Shown here: piece after piece, positions 23,860 to 34,725 of the stretch
Position numbering within the stretch: position 1 is the stretch's first letter
How the letters are laid out: the number at the start of each line of letters is the position of its first letter
Assembly (NCBI GenBank): GCA_015680905.1
Contig: CM027381.1
Coordinates: 64,903,501-64,967,500 of the forward strand
Length of the DNA stretch: 64,000 bases
Reading direction: 5' to 3'
Origin: Coptis chinensis
Taxonomy: Eukaryota; Streptophyta; Magnoliopsida; Ranunculales; Ranunculaceae
Made by a program: the position numbers and the translations under genes
The notes under the pieces: generated by a model
Seen by the model: the letters and a program-made list of their open reading frames with translations, nothing else
Database searches by the model: none
What the model was told of the DNA's origin: nothing

Positions 23860-26498
23860 CTTGTCTGATTCCAGAAGTCTATTGAGACTAGCGTGGATAT
23901 CTGGATCGTCCAAGATATTTTAGGAGTGCTAAGGAGGGAGTTAGGATTAAAAGGTGGAGTAGATATCTCCGTCTCGGCAGCCTCATTTGTAGGAGGGATG
24001 GAATCCACAACATCATTTCCAGCATCACCAGCACCAGTATCGGAGGCAACTCGCTCTCGTTATCAGAATCCAAACATTTATCTTTGATGATATCGGCAGG
24101 AAGAAATTGCCTGAAACTTTTCATGGTTTCCACACAATATTCCATTCATGAAGCATAGTCAATTACTTGGGAATGTGCTTTATCCAGTTCAGTTTCCAGG
24201 TCATTCTTTTCAGCTGCCCGTTCAGATCTTTCAGTAGCGAGGGAGATTTTGGTTTGAGCAAGTTCTTTTTCCATAACCTGAAAAGAGGTGTTCAGTTTCT
24301 GATGTAGCTCAGTGACTTCATCAAAGTATCTCTTTGTCTCGGCAGCATGATCTTTTTCTTTCGCAAGAGAGCGTTTAAGACTGTTTTTGTCCTTTTTCAG
24401 TTGTTGAATTTCTTGAATTTCTTCCCTATACGCGACAATTTTAACCTAGCCATATCAAGGAGAGGATTAGAAACTTACTTTCTCAAGAGAAGTCAAATTT
24501 CTTCGGTGGTGATTTCGGGTCATTGCCCGACCAGAGAGGAAGGATAGTATTCAAACAAGAGTTTCCCGAGACCCAGTTAGATAATAAAGAGGCATTTTTT
24601 TTTAACAGAGGTATGATCTCGAAGAACAAGTTTAACTTCAAAGTCGCTAGTGGACGAAGAGGAGTAAAAAAAAATAGGCTTGGTGGTGGACGGATGAGTT
24701 AAAGGCTTGGAGGGTATAGTGGTAGGGGTAATGTCGGTACTCTTGGCAGGTTTGTTTGGTTTTGAGGCTGGTGGTGCTGTAGTTTGGCAATGTTCTTTTC
24801 TTTTTTTCGAATGATGTACTGGGTCGATATTCTGATCTCGGGAGGAAGTAGGAGCTTGGGATGAACTACCATCTGTTGGTTTTTTCTTGCTCATAAATCT
24901 GTCGAGCATCTTCGAGGTTTTGAGTGGAGCATGAGAAATACGAGATGCCATATCTGTGAAAAATAAGCAATGTTGATCAAATACATCGTTCAAAAGAGGA
25001 TAATTATAGAATCGGGAATCTCTTTTTTGATTTGAGGAAAAAGATCTTCAGTTATTTTAAAACCATTAACAATATATTCAAAATAACATCGAGGAGTATT
25101 AATGGGTAATTTAATAGAATCGAAGTTTGTTCTGAACAGTTGTTCAGAAGAGCAAGGCTGTAAAGGACATGGAGTAGTGTTGTAGGGTATATCAGACTTG
25201 GAAGGTAAGGAATCTTGACCTCGAAGAATGAAACTTTTTAGGAAGTACAAAGGAGCGATGTAATTGGCGATATCGGGAAGCTCGACAGTCAATTTTGGGT
25301 TGCCATACTTATCAGCGCCAGTTCGAACATTGACTTATTTGTCATTGCCTTTTAGAAGATCTGTTACTCTAGTGGATTCCCTGAGACTTTTCATCGAAGT
25401 TGGTTTAGGAACTGAAACAAACTCGCAATAATAGACCAGTCAGATAAAAGCCTTGAGATAAAGGAGGTAGGGGATGTTGAAAGATAACGTACCATTAAGG
25501 TTAAATACAGGATGTGCCAAAGATGGAACTGCTATTGATTCAGATGATTCCCACTGCCCAAATACAATGATAGGGAATAATGGCCATATGAACTCACTAT
25601 CTCGATTTTTCCTTATAATGCCAGCACGGTGCATTCGTTTTTTGGGATAAAAATAACCACTGGGCTCTTTGATACCATGTTTATTTTTCTCGATACGTTC
25701 AAGAAAGGTATAATGTTTTTGGATATCAATGAGACAAATTCTTTTAGAGGGCCGGACATCAGGTTCAAGATGAGAATTATAGAAGTTACAAATATACAAC
25801 AATCGCCAGAAGTTGCCTATGCCTTGGCCAGGGGAGATGGCCAGGTAGTTCAATATTTCTCGATCAAGCTTCAATAAGGGAAGACGCAAGCCGGCAGCCA
25901 ATTGCCCAACAGTGATAATGGTAGTTTTGAGTTCGCCACTTTGACATTGAGTTCCTTTTTTATTGCCAACGTAGTGTCGAAGTTGGATAGATTCGAGTAT
26001 TTGGTAGGCAGCTCTAACTATATGCAAGTTAGGTCTTTCAAGAAAGCAGGGGTCCAAACCACCACTCCACATGCTATGATCGTCTATAATTTCCCGATCG
26101 GTATCCGAATCCACAGTTTCAAAAGGATGGTAGGGTAAGCCATCAGCCAGATACGAAGCGTGCCATGTTGTTTCATTAGTCTCAGTTCTTTGAGATGAAG
26201 AGACTGAAGATGACGAGTTGATTCGAGTTGCAGATTCAACACTTTCATTCGACATGGTGGTATCACTAGAAACAATAATTTTTTTATTAAAAGTATATCC
26301 TATATCGGAGCTACTATCGCTGTATCTAGTATAAGTATATAATATGTTATTTACTAGGCACGTGTCGAAGTCTCGAGAGGATAATGTCGGGGTTCGAGGT
26401 AAAGAAGTGTGTCTCAAACGCATACGTTCTTGACGTCGAAGTCGGGATTGTTTCGAGAGAGTACGTATAAAGTTAACACAAGTTTTTCTCCTAGCCAT
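23860..26498 (-). pseudogene. antisense additional reading frames of retrotransposon 2 (fossil)
   Basis: This is the best preserved copy of the antisense unit. A minus-strand open frame of 373 codons (25440-26561) includes MARRKTCVNFIRTLSKQS. It then has TWHASYLADGLPYHPFETV, GQLAAGLRLPL, WRLLYICNFYNSHLEPDV and PSGYFYPKKRMHRAG, followed by downstream segments at 24990-25292 and 24577-24993. The last part (24150-23860) is coiled-coil-like and acidic. The order is the same as in element 1 (1084-3795). The WRLLYICNFYN block recalls Transposase_28-type proteins. A few breaks are present. The direction of transcription would be opposite to gag-pol. Confidence 0.68.
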
Positions 26499-26765
26499 AC
26501 TGTCAAAGATTGTAATTAAGAATCTAATTAGTATAAGGATACGCATGTAATTTACAAGCATTCAAAACCTAAACCTTAAGTAGAATAATCTGGATAAAAA
26601 AGAAGGCGAAGTAAGCTATTTTGTAGTACTAACCTGATATTGTGCAAAGAAATTCTTTGAAAGTAACAGCGAGTACAGACAAGATGGAACTTTTCTAGAG
26701 ATGATAATGGTGGTGGGGTTAGATGTTTTTTGTGTAGAAGTGAGGAAAGAGAAGATGAAACAAGG

Positions 26766-26774
26766 TTTTATAAG
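26766..26774 (-). promoter_or_regulatory. TATA-like box facing the antisense frames of element 2
   Basis: On the minus strand CTTATAAAAC lies about 180 bp inside the 3' LTR, upstream of the first antisense Met (26498). This mirrors the box at 747-755 in element 1. Confidence 0.45.
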
Positions 26775-26940
26775 TTCGAACAAGTAAAGAGAGAGAGAGA
26801 TAAAAATAAGGCGTTTGTGATTTCGAGGCAACTAAGTTGTCCACAGTTGTAACCGTTTGAGTTTTGAATATAGCTTTGTGGTGATATTTTTTATGTTTCT
26901 CGAAACATTCAAATTTTTCGAGATGAAAATTTGAACATTT

Positions 26941-26952
26941 TGAGAGGGGTGA
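26941..26952 (+). promoter_or_regulatory. polypurine tract of retrotransposon 2
   Basis: TGAGAGGGGTGA directly before the 3' LTR start TGTCGTGGG at 26953. Confidence 0.78.
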
Positions 26953-27253
26953 TGTCGTGGGCAAATATCGTCATACCGATATTCCAACCTAAAATATGAC
27001 AGTATATCATGAAATGTTAAATAAGTTTGTGCATAAAGGAGGAAGAAGATGGACACGCGGCAAGAGTTGAAAGAGAGAGGAGTCATTCCAAAATCATTAC
27101 ACAAAACCATTTGTAAAGAATGAGAGAGAGAGAAAGTGAGGAAATTGTAACCCCCATTGTTAGTTGTTACACCTTAATAAAACTGAGTTTCCAGTATAAT
27201 TCATTCTTCATTTTCTCATCTTTAGTTTCATCATTCTTATAAATTGTAAGTGA
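26953..27253 (+). repeat. 3' LTR of retrotransposon 2 (incomplete)
   Basis: It begins TGTCGTGGGCAAATATCG like the 5' LTR, is shorter than it and lacks the CACTACA end. It passes into the AT-rich dispersed repeat at about 27253. Confidence 0.85.
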
Positions 27254-27645
27254 TAATTCAGTTAATATTTCGATATACCAAAAAACCAATATATATCAAA
27301 AATATTAGAGATATCTATTTTTTTATTAATCAGTCAAAATTTTGTTTTGTATGTCGATATATCAAAAATATCATTGATTATATAAAAAATATCATTAATA
27401 TATCAGTTAAAGTCAATAATATTTGGTCAAAATCAACAATATCGATCAAAATCAACAATTTATATTAAATATATCGGATATATCACTCAATATATATCAT
27501 TATATCAGAAATTACGATATATATAAAAAAAAAAAATTCAATATTCGATTGAAATATATCAAATATATCTATATCGGTGTACTAAAAAAACAATATATAT
27601 CAACGATATATCAGATATATCGACGATATTTTGGGCCTTGGTATG
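27254..27645. repeat. AT-rich dispersed repeat, copy 1
   Basis: About 390 bp rich in ATATATC/GATATAT. It starts near AATTCAGTTAATATTTCGAT and ends CGATATTTTGGGCCTT. A second copy with the same start, middle (CAAAATTTTGTTTTGTATG) and end lies at 37288-37675 inside the CACTA element. No inverted ends or coding capacity are seen. The class is unknown. Confidence 0.7.
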
Positions 27646-27735
27646 AAGTGTCTCACATAAGATGTATTTCCACAGTTCTAAGGCAAGAGACGCTAGAGAT
27701 TTGTATGAAGTGTCTCATATAAGATGTGTTTCCTT
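27641..27735. repeat. short direct duplication
   Basis: GTATGAAGTGTCTCACATAA followed by GATGTATTTCC at about 27641 recurs with few changes at about 27702, as an imperfect tandem pair about 61 bp apart. It lies between the AT-rich repeat and the 3' side of VDAC. The following 27736-28292 holds no other recognised feature except the presumed VDAC 3' untranslated region. Confidence 0.6.
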
Positions 27736-28292
27736 CCAATGAAACTCTTACGACACACCCGCAACAACCACCTACGTCTGCTACTATGGGTTGAATTGGC
27801 ATAAGAACAGTCTCCCAATAAAATGACGTTCACATGAGACAGCTCAGATTTGTATTGTATACTGTCTCAAACAAACAAATCACCTTGTCCCCAGCCAAAG
27901 AGATAGAGCAATCAAGTAAAACCACCACCACCCACCCCTCCCGTCCCATCCAAACAGTGAGCAAAAAATTTACTGTTAAATTGGCAGGATGTAGCATCGA
28001 TAGAAATAAGAAAACAATCAAACTTGAAACTCACAGCAAAGCAAACAAAAATCCTTCAAAAAACTGAGGTGAAATAGAAAATAACTGGTTTGACGCCAGC
28101 TAAATTATTTCTACAATCCCATGACCACAGCACCGAACAAATAAATCCCAAAGAAAGCTACTATCATAAAATTGGTCTTACAACCTAACTTATTTCCGCC
28201 ACTACCATTTTCATCAAAACCCAACTTTCGAACTAATCCCAAACAAGCTATTTACTACTCATACCCACTTTCAATGAAAAGATTTTACTCAT

Positions 28293-31200
28293 CTAGGGTT
28301 TGAGAGCTAGGGCCAACCCAACCTTAGCGCTCTTCTCAATCGCCCTAGTGTCAACTTCTCCAGAAACGGTAACAAGAGACTTTGGCCGCCATTCATGCTG
28401 TATGATGCCACTCAACTTACCATAGTTGTCAACCCGTGCTTTCACCATGGTCAAGGGGTCCAATGCGTGCTGTGTACCAAATGTGAGGGTGTTCTCATTA
28501 GTTGAGAAACTATGAGCAAGCTCACCACCTACTGCAGTACTGGTCAAGGGACTAAGCACATGATAGTAGGACGCAGTCAGGGTCTCACCCTTGTTATTCC
28601 TGAATAATCAGTAAAAACCATTATATCAGCACACTCCACAAAATAACATTAGCTCGAATGAACTCAAAATTTAAAATCGAATATAGAATCAAAGACACTT
28701 CTTACAGAGTAAGAGCAGCAATTAAGTCGCTGTTGGAAAAAGTCAATCCAGTATTGCACTTTGTGAGGTTTCGAGCGGCAGTATCAAAGGAGATATCAGT
28801 GCCAACTGCAAGAACATTTGTTCCTATAACACCTGAGAAGTTCAGAATGGGATTTGCGGTCAATCCAACGCTTGTGCTTATTCCTGCGTAGTCATGCTGG
28901 TACTGGAGTTCCACCTGTTGAAAACAGCCACCAGAAATTCCATATAGAAAATTCGCAGAGTCAAACAAAATGTATACACAGGATAATCGACAATCAAGAC
29001 TGACAAAATATTATGAGAATAATAGATGTGATAACTAAAGTTCTAAACAATCGTTCAATTATTGCCAATCCAAGGGGAATTATAACTAACGTAACTGTAG
29101 TTTTATTACAGAACGAAAAAGAAAAAGAAATCGCATAAATCTCCATATGCAAAATTACATAAATATGGCATCAAAACTCATATGACTTGGTTTTCTTGGT
29201 GCAAGCCACCAGAGCAATTACTAACCTAACATATTAAAAAGGGTTAGAACAGCCACCCCCCCAGTTTCAAACAGAATTTAGACATTATGCAGGGGTAAGA
29301 CTGGACATTTGATCCTCCCCAACCCAAACCACTCTTCAGTTAGGGCTTGATAAATACTCAAGTTTTTACCATTAGATTAGATGCCAAGAATATGCCTTGT
29401 CCGTCAGATCTTGGAATAAAACACAAATGAAATCCCTACATTCTCCATTTCTCATTCTCAGCCGTCTTAACTCCTCCCTCATATGACTTGGTTTTCTTGG
29501 TGCAAGCCACCAGAGCAATTACTAACCTAACATATTAAAAAGGGTTAGAACAGCCACCCGCCCCCAGTTTCAAACGGAATTTAGACATATTATGCAGGGG
29601 TAAGATTGGACATTTGATCCTCCCCAACCCAAACCACTCTTCAGTTAGGGCTTGATAAATACTCAAGTTTTTACCATTAGATTAGATGCCAAGAATATGC
29701 CTTGTCCGTCAGATCTTGGAATAAAACACAAATGAAATCCCTACATTCTCCATTTCTCATTCTCAGCCGTCTTAACTCCTCCCTCCCCCAACTACTTTCT
29801 CCTCATTTATTCTCACATCTCAATCCAAATCTCTCCCTCTCTAAGAGAACACCCATCCAAGTTCTCACTCACCCACTCACAAAAATAACATCAAGCACAC
29901 ATCAAAGAAATTTGGATTGATTTCTTATTTGTCTTGAAGAAATATGCATTGTTCTTTGGGTTAAGTTGGAATTTGAGTGTTAAAATCTAAGAATAAGTAA
30001 GAAAGAAAGATGAGCAATAAAAATCATCTTTCTCTCGACTTTCTTCTTTGATTTGACGTTTTCTATTTGAAATCAAATGGATTTGAGAAACCAACCGATC
30101 AAAACTGAAATTTGCCGTCTCATCCAGATCGGTTTGCAGTACTTCTCGGTTTGGGTGTGGTTTGCTTAACTGTGAAACACCCCTAAGTATATCATTTACA
30201 ATGTGTCCGTGAAATGCATCAGCGTTGGATACGTGGTTGTATTTAAAATATGGCGTGTCCATGTAAATCACAAAAAATGTAATCTTTACATGTTCCTCCA
30301 TCCAAAGCCAAAAGCATAGAGTACATACAAATTGAAGATAATCAAGAGCAAACTAGCTTAAAACATAAATATGGTGGAAAAACTAGTAAATATGCTGCAA
30401 TATTGTAAGCATATAACTAAATATATATCACATGATATAGGTGCTAAGGCCTCCATCATATCTCCAATAAACATCTAAATCTCGAAATAAATAGCCATTG
30501 GAAAAGAAGTCATCCACATACAGTTGGCAAGGTTTGCTCCGAACATAGTCATGCATATCATCAAGTCAAGAACGAAGTATAAAAATTAAAAGGGTGCAGA
30601 AGATCACTCACTTTGCCGGACTTCTGGTCGGGAGCAACAAAGCTGACAATTGTCTTGAGACCTGGTGCTGCTTCATCAACTGTAATAGTCGTTGTAAGCT
30701 GGAAAAAGTGAATAAAACTATCAACTAAAACTAACCATTGCAAGTCAAACTTAGCCAATACAACATTATAACTGCACCCAAAGACCAAATGCTAACAAAA
30801 AAGGGATAACAAATTATACAACAGAAACAACTTACCCTGGAGTTGGTGTCCACTTTCAAATCAGTAGTGACATTCTTGTTTACCAACTTAGCATTCAGAT
30901 CAGCCAAAAGAAGATCACCTTTTACGGTAGCTGATGTAGTGATAGCCTGCAGAAAAAAAAATACCATACAGGTTACAAAAGAAATTATTCTCAGCAACTG
31001 GTGTAGAGTGATTATTGTGTTTTCAAAAGTCAATTGAAGAGTTTTCACGACTCCTGAATGTATATCAGTTGCTTGCATAATCATTACCAGAAGAACATTA
31101 TTCGAGTAAAATGATATTAGAGACAGAGAGGGAGGAAGTTGTTAAATAGTTAATATACATTGCAAGTCCTCCATAGATCCTAGAAACACAATCATGAAGT

Positions 31201-31786
31201 TGTTCAATGCTTTAATATACCTCTAGGAGTCTGCTACAAACACCAGCAGATCTCAAAAAGACAAGCCTTTGGCATAGATATCAACCCCCTATCTTTTAGG
31301 TTCAAATTCAGTAGCACAAAAAAACTACCCTAACATACACAGATTTTTCCAACAAAAAACAAAAATGCCACACAGCTCACCATGGTAAAAAGCATATTAC
31401 TATAGTAAATTTCTAATCATACATGCCTTTTCGGTTAAACCCTAACTTCAAACAAATAGTTTTTCCCCTCATTATTCATCACTCACACCAGTAGAAACAA
31501 ATCCACAACTCAATATATTACCATTCCCATTTCAAATAAAATAATATCAAACATGTTTAAATAAATGCCTGAAACAAATTAAAAAAAAAAAAACAAACTT
31601 ACAAGTCCAGATGCAGTAACAGTAGTAAGGGTAGCCTTCTTATCACTCTGAAAATCCTTATACAGAAGATCTACACACAAAAAATGATTATTATCAAAAC
31701 AGTAAAAGTAACTTTTACTTTAAAATAAATAAATTACCTCTAGTTTTCTTTCCAAGATCAGTGTAAAGACCAGGACCCTTCACCAT
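28293..31786 (-). CDS. VDAC: voltage-dependent anion channel (mitochondrial outer membrane porin)
   Basis: A 19-strand beta-barrel porin that passes ATP, ADP and other small metabolites across the mitochondrial outer membrane. Six exons with GT-AG borders: 31738-31786, 31603-31670, 30836-30946, 30612-30698, 28706-28914 and 28293-28599. Together they make 831 nt, or 276 residues plus stop, the normal plant VDAC length. The start [20 protein letters not shown] is the typical plant porin N-terminal helix and no other Met precedes it in the exon. Further blocks are [43 protein letters not shown] and [10 protein letters not shown]. The eukaryotic porin signature region is followed by [26 protein letters not shown] and the C-terminus LALALKP. 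All exons are open with no defect seen, so the gene is probably functional. The sequence is most like the 34/36-kDa porins of potato from memory; the exact isoform is uncertain. It has no neighbour in an operon sense. Upstream is a TATA box and telo-box. Confidence 0.96.
29177..29784. repeat. tandem 301-bp duplication in VDAC intron 4
   Basis: The segment starting CTCATATGACTTGGTTTTCT at 29177 is repeated from 29478, with only a few differences, to about 29784. It lies wholly within the 1.7-kb intron between exons 4 and 5, so it does not touch coding sequence. High identity indicates a recent duplication. The intron also holds a short hairpin at about 30000-30040 (GAAAGAAAGATGA against TCATCTTTCTCTC). 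Confidence 0.9.
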
Positions 31787-31867
31787 TTTGAGACTAGAGA
31801 AAAAAAATGAGTGTGTTTGTGTGTAAAAAAAGTGTTGTTGAAAGAGAAAGAAGAGACTAGTACTGTG

Positions 31868-31889
31868 CTTTATAAATGAAAAACCCTAA
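31868..31889 (-). promoter_or_regulatory. VDAC core promoter: TATA box and telo-box
   Basis: On the minus strand TATAAAG lies at 31868-31874, about 80 bp before the VDAC start codon. The telo-box motif AAACCCTAA (plus-strand reading, 31881-31889) is directly upstream. Telo-boxes are common near the start of plant genes for ribosome and mitochondrial proteins. A pyrimidine/purine-rich 5' leader follows. Confidence 0.6.
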
Positions 31890-32627
31890 ATATTTAAAAA
31901 GAATCTGGACCGTTGGATTAAAGATTGGTTTTAAGAGATGTGTGTTATTAGCCGTTGATTTTTATTATTTTGTTGGGCGGCGGACATTTTCTTCTTTTGC
32001 AAGATAAAATGTTTCTCGGGTTTATTATCGAATCTTATGGTTCAAGAAATTTGAAACCGGGTTTGGTTTTGGTTTTTTGTTAATGGAAGATTCCAGAGAG
32101 AAATATCGTGTTTATCTTGAAATCAGTGATATATTTGTAGAGGGTATTTGAGATCATGTGCTCTTGGGAGTTTGTTATTATATATATGATGGTCAGGTAG
32201 ACTTTGGTCAATGATGGGAAATGGTCTCATGGGCAAAACGTGTTTTTCGTTTATAGACTAGACACCTTACCATCAGTTAAATTAGCTTGCTATTTGTATG
32301 GATAATGATCCAATTTCTGTAGTTTCCCTATAAATGTTTATCATTTTGAATGTTTATAGACCGCAGTGCATAATTTTGAGATTTCAGGTTTTTCCCATAC
32401 TGATTCTTTTTTTCTTTTTCAATTTACATTTGCATCTTGTTGGCTATGGTTATTCAATTTAGTTTTCCTTAAGCTTCTCATTTTATTGGAAGGATTAACA
32501 TAATTTATTATAAATAAAAAAAAGTTATAATTGTTCAATGTTCATGTTCTGGTTTTACCTATTTCCCAACTTTTGGACCAGATTATTACTCATAATTGGT
32601 TGTTATGTTGGGCATCTTCAGAAAGTT

Positions 32628-32628
<1 letters not shown>
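31890..32628. other. VDAC upstream region
   Basis: AT-rich non-coding DNA with no recognisable gene. It presumably contains upstream promoter elements of VDAC, but none can be assigned. Confidence 0.4.

Positions 32629-32666
<38 letters not shown>
32629..32666. repeat. 38-base poly(T) tract
   Basis: Thirty-eight consecutive T's followed by AAATAATAAT. It may be the tail of a decayed minus-strand retroposon, but no element body or flanking duplication can be seen. Confidence 0.8.
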
Positions 32667-32670
<4 letters not shown>

Positions 32671-32753
32671 AATAATTCTAGGGATTTGCCAATACCACAA
32701 TGAGACTTATACATGACCTAGCACTTGGCACTCCCCATAGTCAAATTCATTGT

Positions 32754-32770
32754 TTATCGAAAAAAAAAAA
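32754..32770 (+). mobile_element. 17-bp micro-retroposon (TTATCG + A11) with 18-bp target duplication
   Basis: TTATCG followed by eleven A's sits between two perfect 18-bp copies of CATAGTCAAATTCATTGT (32736-32753 and 32771-32788). A long target duplication plus an A tail is the signature of LINE-machinery integration. Only six bases of the element body remain, an extreme 5' truncation. Confidence 0.72.
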
Positions 32771-33204
32771 CATAGTCAAATTCATTGTATGCAAATAAAA
32801 TCCTGTACTTGTTGGCGTGCCTTAAGTACATGTGTCCCTTCAACATGCACCTTGCGCATTTCAAGCCCCTCATGCGATTTGGCGTGTATGTTAACATAAT
32901 TTGATAATTACTAACAAAGCCTTCGAAACTCCCATACTTGTTGGCAAGATCAGTGCAAATGACGTTTTTCCTCGTTTTTTGAATTTCATTACTTAGTTAT
33001 TGAGATAACTCGCTAAGTGGTTTTACACATAGTTATCATTTTCGTAAAATTCGATTGTGTGATTTTCTAGTGGTATATAAAGACATTTTCACCTTTGTTA
33101 TGAAACTCAATTAAATGTGAAGTGTAATTAGTGTAATGTTGCTCTGCACCTAGCTAGCTACTTAATATTAATTATATTATTATTTTGGTTCACTTTTATT
33201 GTAG

Positions 33205-33630
33205 GAGGAATCTAAGTAGGAAGGATCTACAACTGTGACTAAGTCTAATTTAATGGGAGAGACCAAAGTAGAGAAGAATGAAGCTTCAGCTGAGATGGAA
33301 AATAAAGTGGACAACCATGCAAAGAAAGAAGAGGAAACATCTAAAGAAAAGAAGAAAAAGAAGGACAAGGTTGTCGAGGGTGAGGAGGATAAGGAAGGTG
33401 GTGGGAAAAAAGAAAAGAAGAAGAAGAATCCTGAAGATAAAAACGATCCAGGAAAACTCAAGCTTAAGTTGGAAAAGCTTGATGCTAAGATGCAGGCTTT
33501 GGCAATAAAGAAAGATGAGATTTTGAATTTGATTAAGGAAGCTGAGAAGAATGTGACGAGTGGGGCAAGTTCACCCGCGGGCGTGACAAATAAGGTTGAA
33601 GAACAAAATTCTCCAGAAAAGCTAAATTAA
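33205..33630 (+). CDS. lysine-rich hypothetical protein, possibly a terminal exon
   Basis: An open frame that from its first ATG (33253) encodes 125 residues and stops at 33630. The N-terminal half is extremely Lys/Glu-rich (KEKKKKKDKVVEGEEDKEGG). It is followed by a predicted helix KLKLKLEKLDAKMQALAIKK and a Ser/Pro-rich end. The frame stays in phase upstream to TATTGTAG at 33197-33204, a possible splice acceptor, but one in-frame TAG (33217-33219) lies between. It may be the last exon of a gene whose other exons are lost, or a pseudogene. Low-complexity composition makes a chance frame possible, though the helix looks protein-like. No family is recognised. Confidence 0.35.
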
Positions 33631-33642
33631 CTAAAAAGTTAT

Positions 33643-33870
33643 GGGTTAACTAGTATTACCCCCCCCACTAGATGAGCCAATTAGGATTTCCCCCCCACTA
33701 GATGAGAAATTAGGGTCTCCCCCCTAAATACACACAAAAAAAAAGTCAAAGTGGGTTGACCGAAATTTTTTTGTGTGTATTTAGGAGGAGACCCTAATTT
33801 CCCATCTAGTGGGGGGGGGGGGGAGGAATTCTAATTGGCTCATCTAGTGGGGGGTAATACTAGTTCACCC
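33643..33870. mobile_element. fold-back MITE with C/G runs
   Basis: About 228 bp with arms of roughly 100 bp in inverted orientation. The left end GGGTTAACTAGTATTACCCC pairs with the right end GGGGTAATACTAGTTCACCC. Inside, CACTAGATGAGCCAATTAGG and TAGGGTCTCCCCCCTAAATA are mirrored on the right. The loop contains AAAGTCAAAGTGGGTTGACC. A runs flank both sides (AAAAAGTTAT and AAAAATTATT), possibly a degenerate 9-10-bp target duplication, so a Mutator-like MITE is possible. There are no coding frames. Confidence 0.75.
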
Positions 33871-34725
33871 AAAAATTATTAAACGATCAAAATGTGTGTA
33901 TGTAGTTGTTTGTAGAATGCAACTCAAACACTCATTATCATTTGGAATGCATGTTGCATTTAGAGGTTTTTTTTTCTTGCTCACTTCCTCATATGTAAAT
34001 TTTATAATTTGTACATCTTGTGGAGGAGTACTATTATATATCACCTATTTGGTAAGATGTATATCTTGTTTGATTAAGTTATTGGAGAAATGATAGAAAA
34101 TCTTGCAGCTAAACTCATTGAATTGATCATAATGTAACTAATTACTATCTGCATATTTGCGCGTTTTAATTCTTTGTCTATACGCGAGTGCTGTTATCTC
34201 TGCTGCAAGTAAACAAATTCATACAAATAAAATGGATCAGGGGAAATAAGGTATGTACGACTGTGCCTGATTAATGACAAGACTGCATACTACTACACCG
34301 GTAAGTGTAATTAAGAAGAAAATTATTATTCACTTAAACCATGAATTCATGAAGAATTAATTATTTAAATATACCTCTGGGTTGAAATTCATAACTAACT
34401 AATGTAAGGAATGAATTCTGGTTACAAATGAATTTAAGTAGAAACATACTAGTTTCATCCATATAAGGCGTAAATACCAAAATAAGTCTATTTAGGACAT
34501 AATTTGATATCACACTAAATATAATTAGAATTGAGTTTAGTTTATATTGAGAGGGGAAGATTTTGAGTATTTGTTAATGGCTGCTCTTCTTTGGATAAGA
34601 TATCTACGTATCCAGTTTGTGTGGGAAGATCTGGAATCAAGCCAACATAATTCTAGGATTGGCTTTTATAGATGTGGTCGGCATGGTGCGAAGCATGGTG
34701 AAAGGTATGATGAAGAGGCAGGGTG
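33871..34725. other. unassigned intergenic DNA
   Basis: Mostly AT-rich. A short open stretch near 34547-34738 has no recognised homologue, and the end AGAGGCAGGG resembles a polypurine tract before a possible LTR start at 34726. Confidence 0.35.

Larger units (their letters stand above)
14317..27253 (+). mobile_element. Tat-lineage Ty3/gypsy LTR retrotransposon 2 (fossil)
   Basis: Same family as element 1 but on the plus strand: 5' LTR 14317-14694, primer site, gag, protease, reverse transcriptase, RNase H, second RNase H, integrase, tandem arrays, antisense frames, polypurine tract, 3' LTR from 26953. The 3' LTR is shorter than the 5' LTR and ends within the AT-rich dispersed repeat at about 27253. 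No target duplication can be matched, so the right end was lost or rearranged. A LINE (19152-20009) has inserted between the second RNase H and integrase. The coding parts have many breaks. It seems older than element 1. Confidence 0.9.

Noticed and set aside
27834-28067. 77-codon plus-strand frame near VDAC
   Set aside because: It lies antisense to the presumed VDAC 3' untranslated region and has no protein-like pattern.
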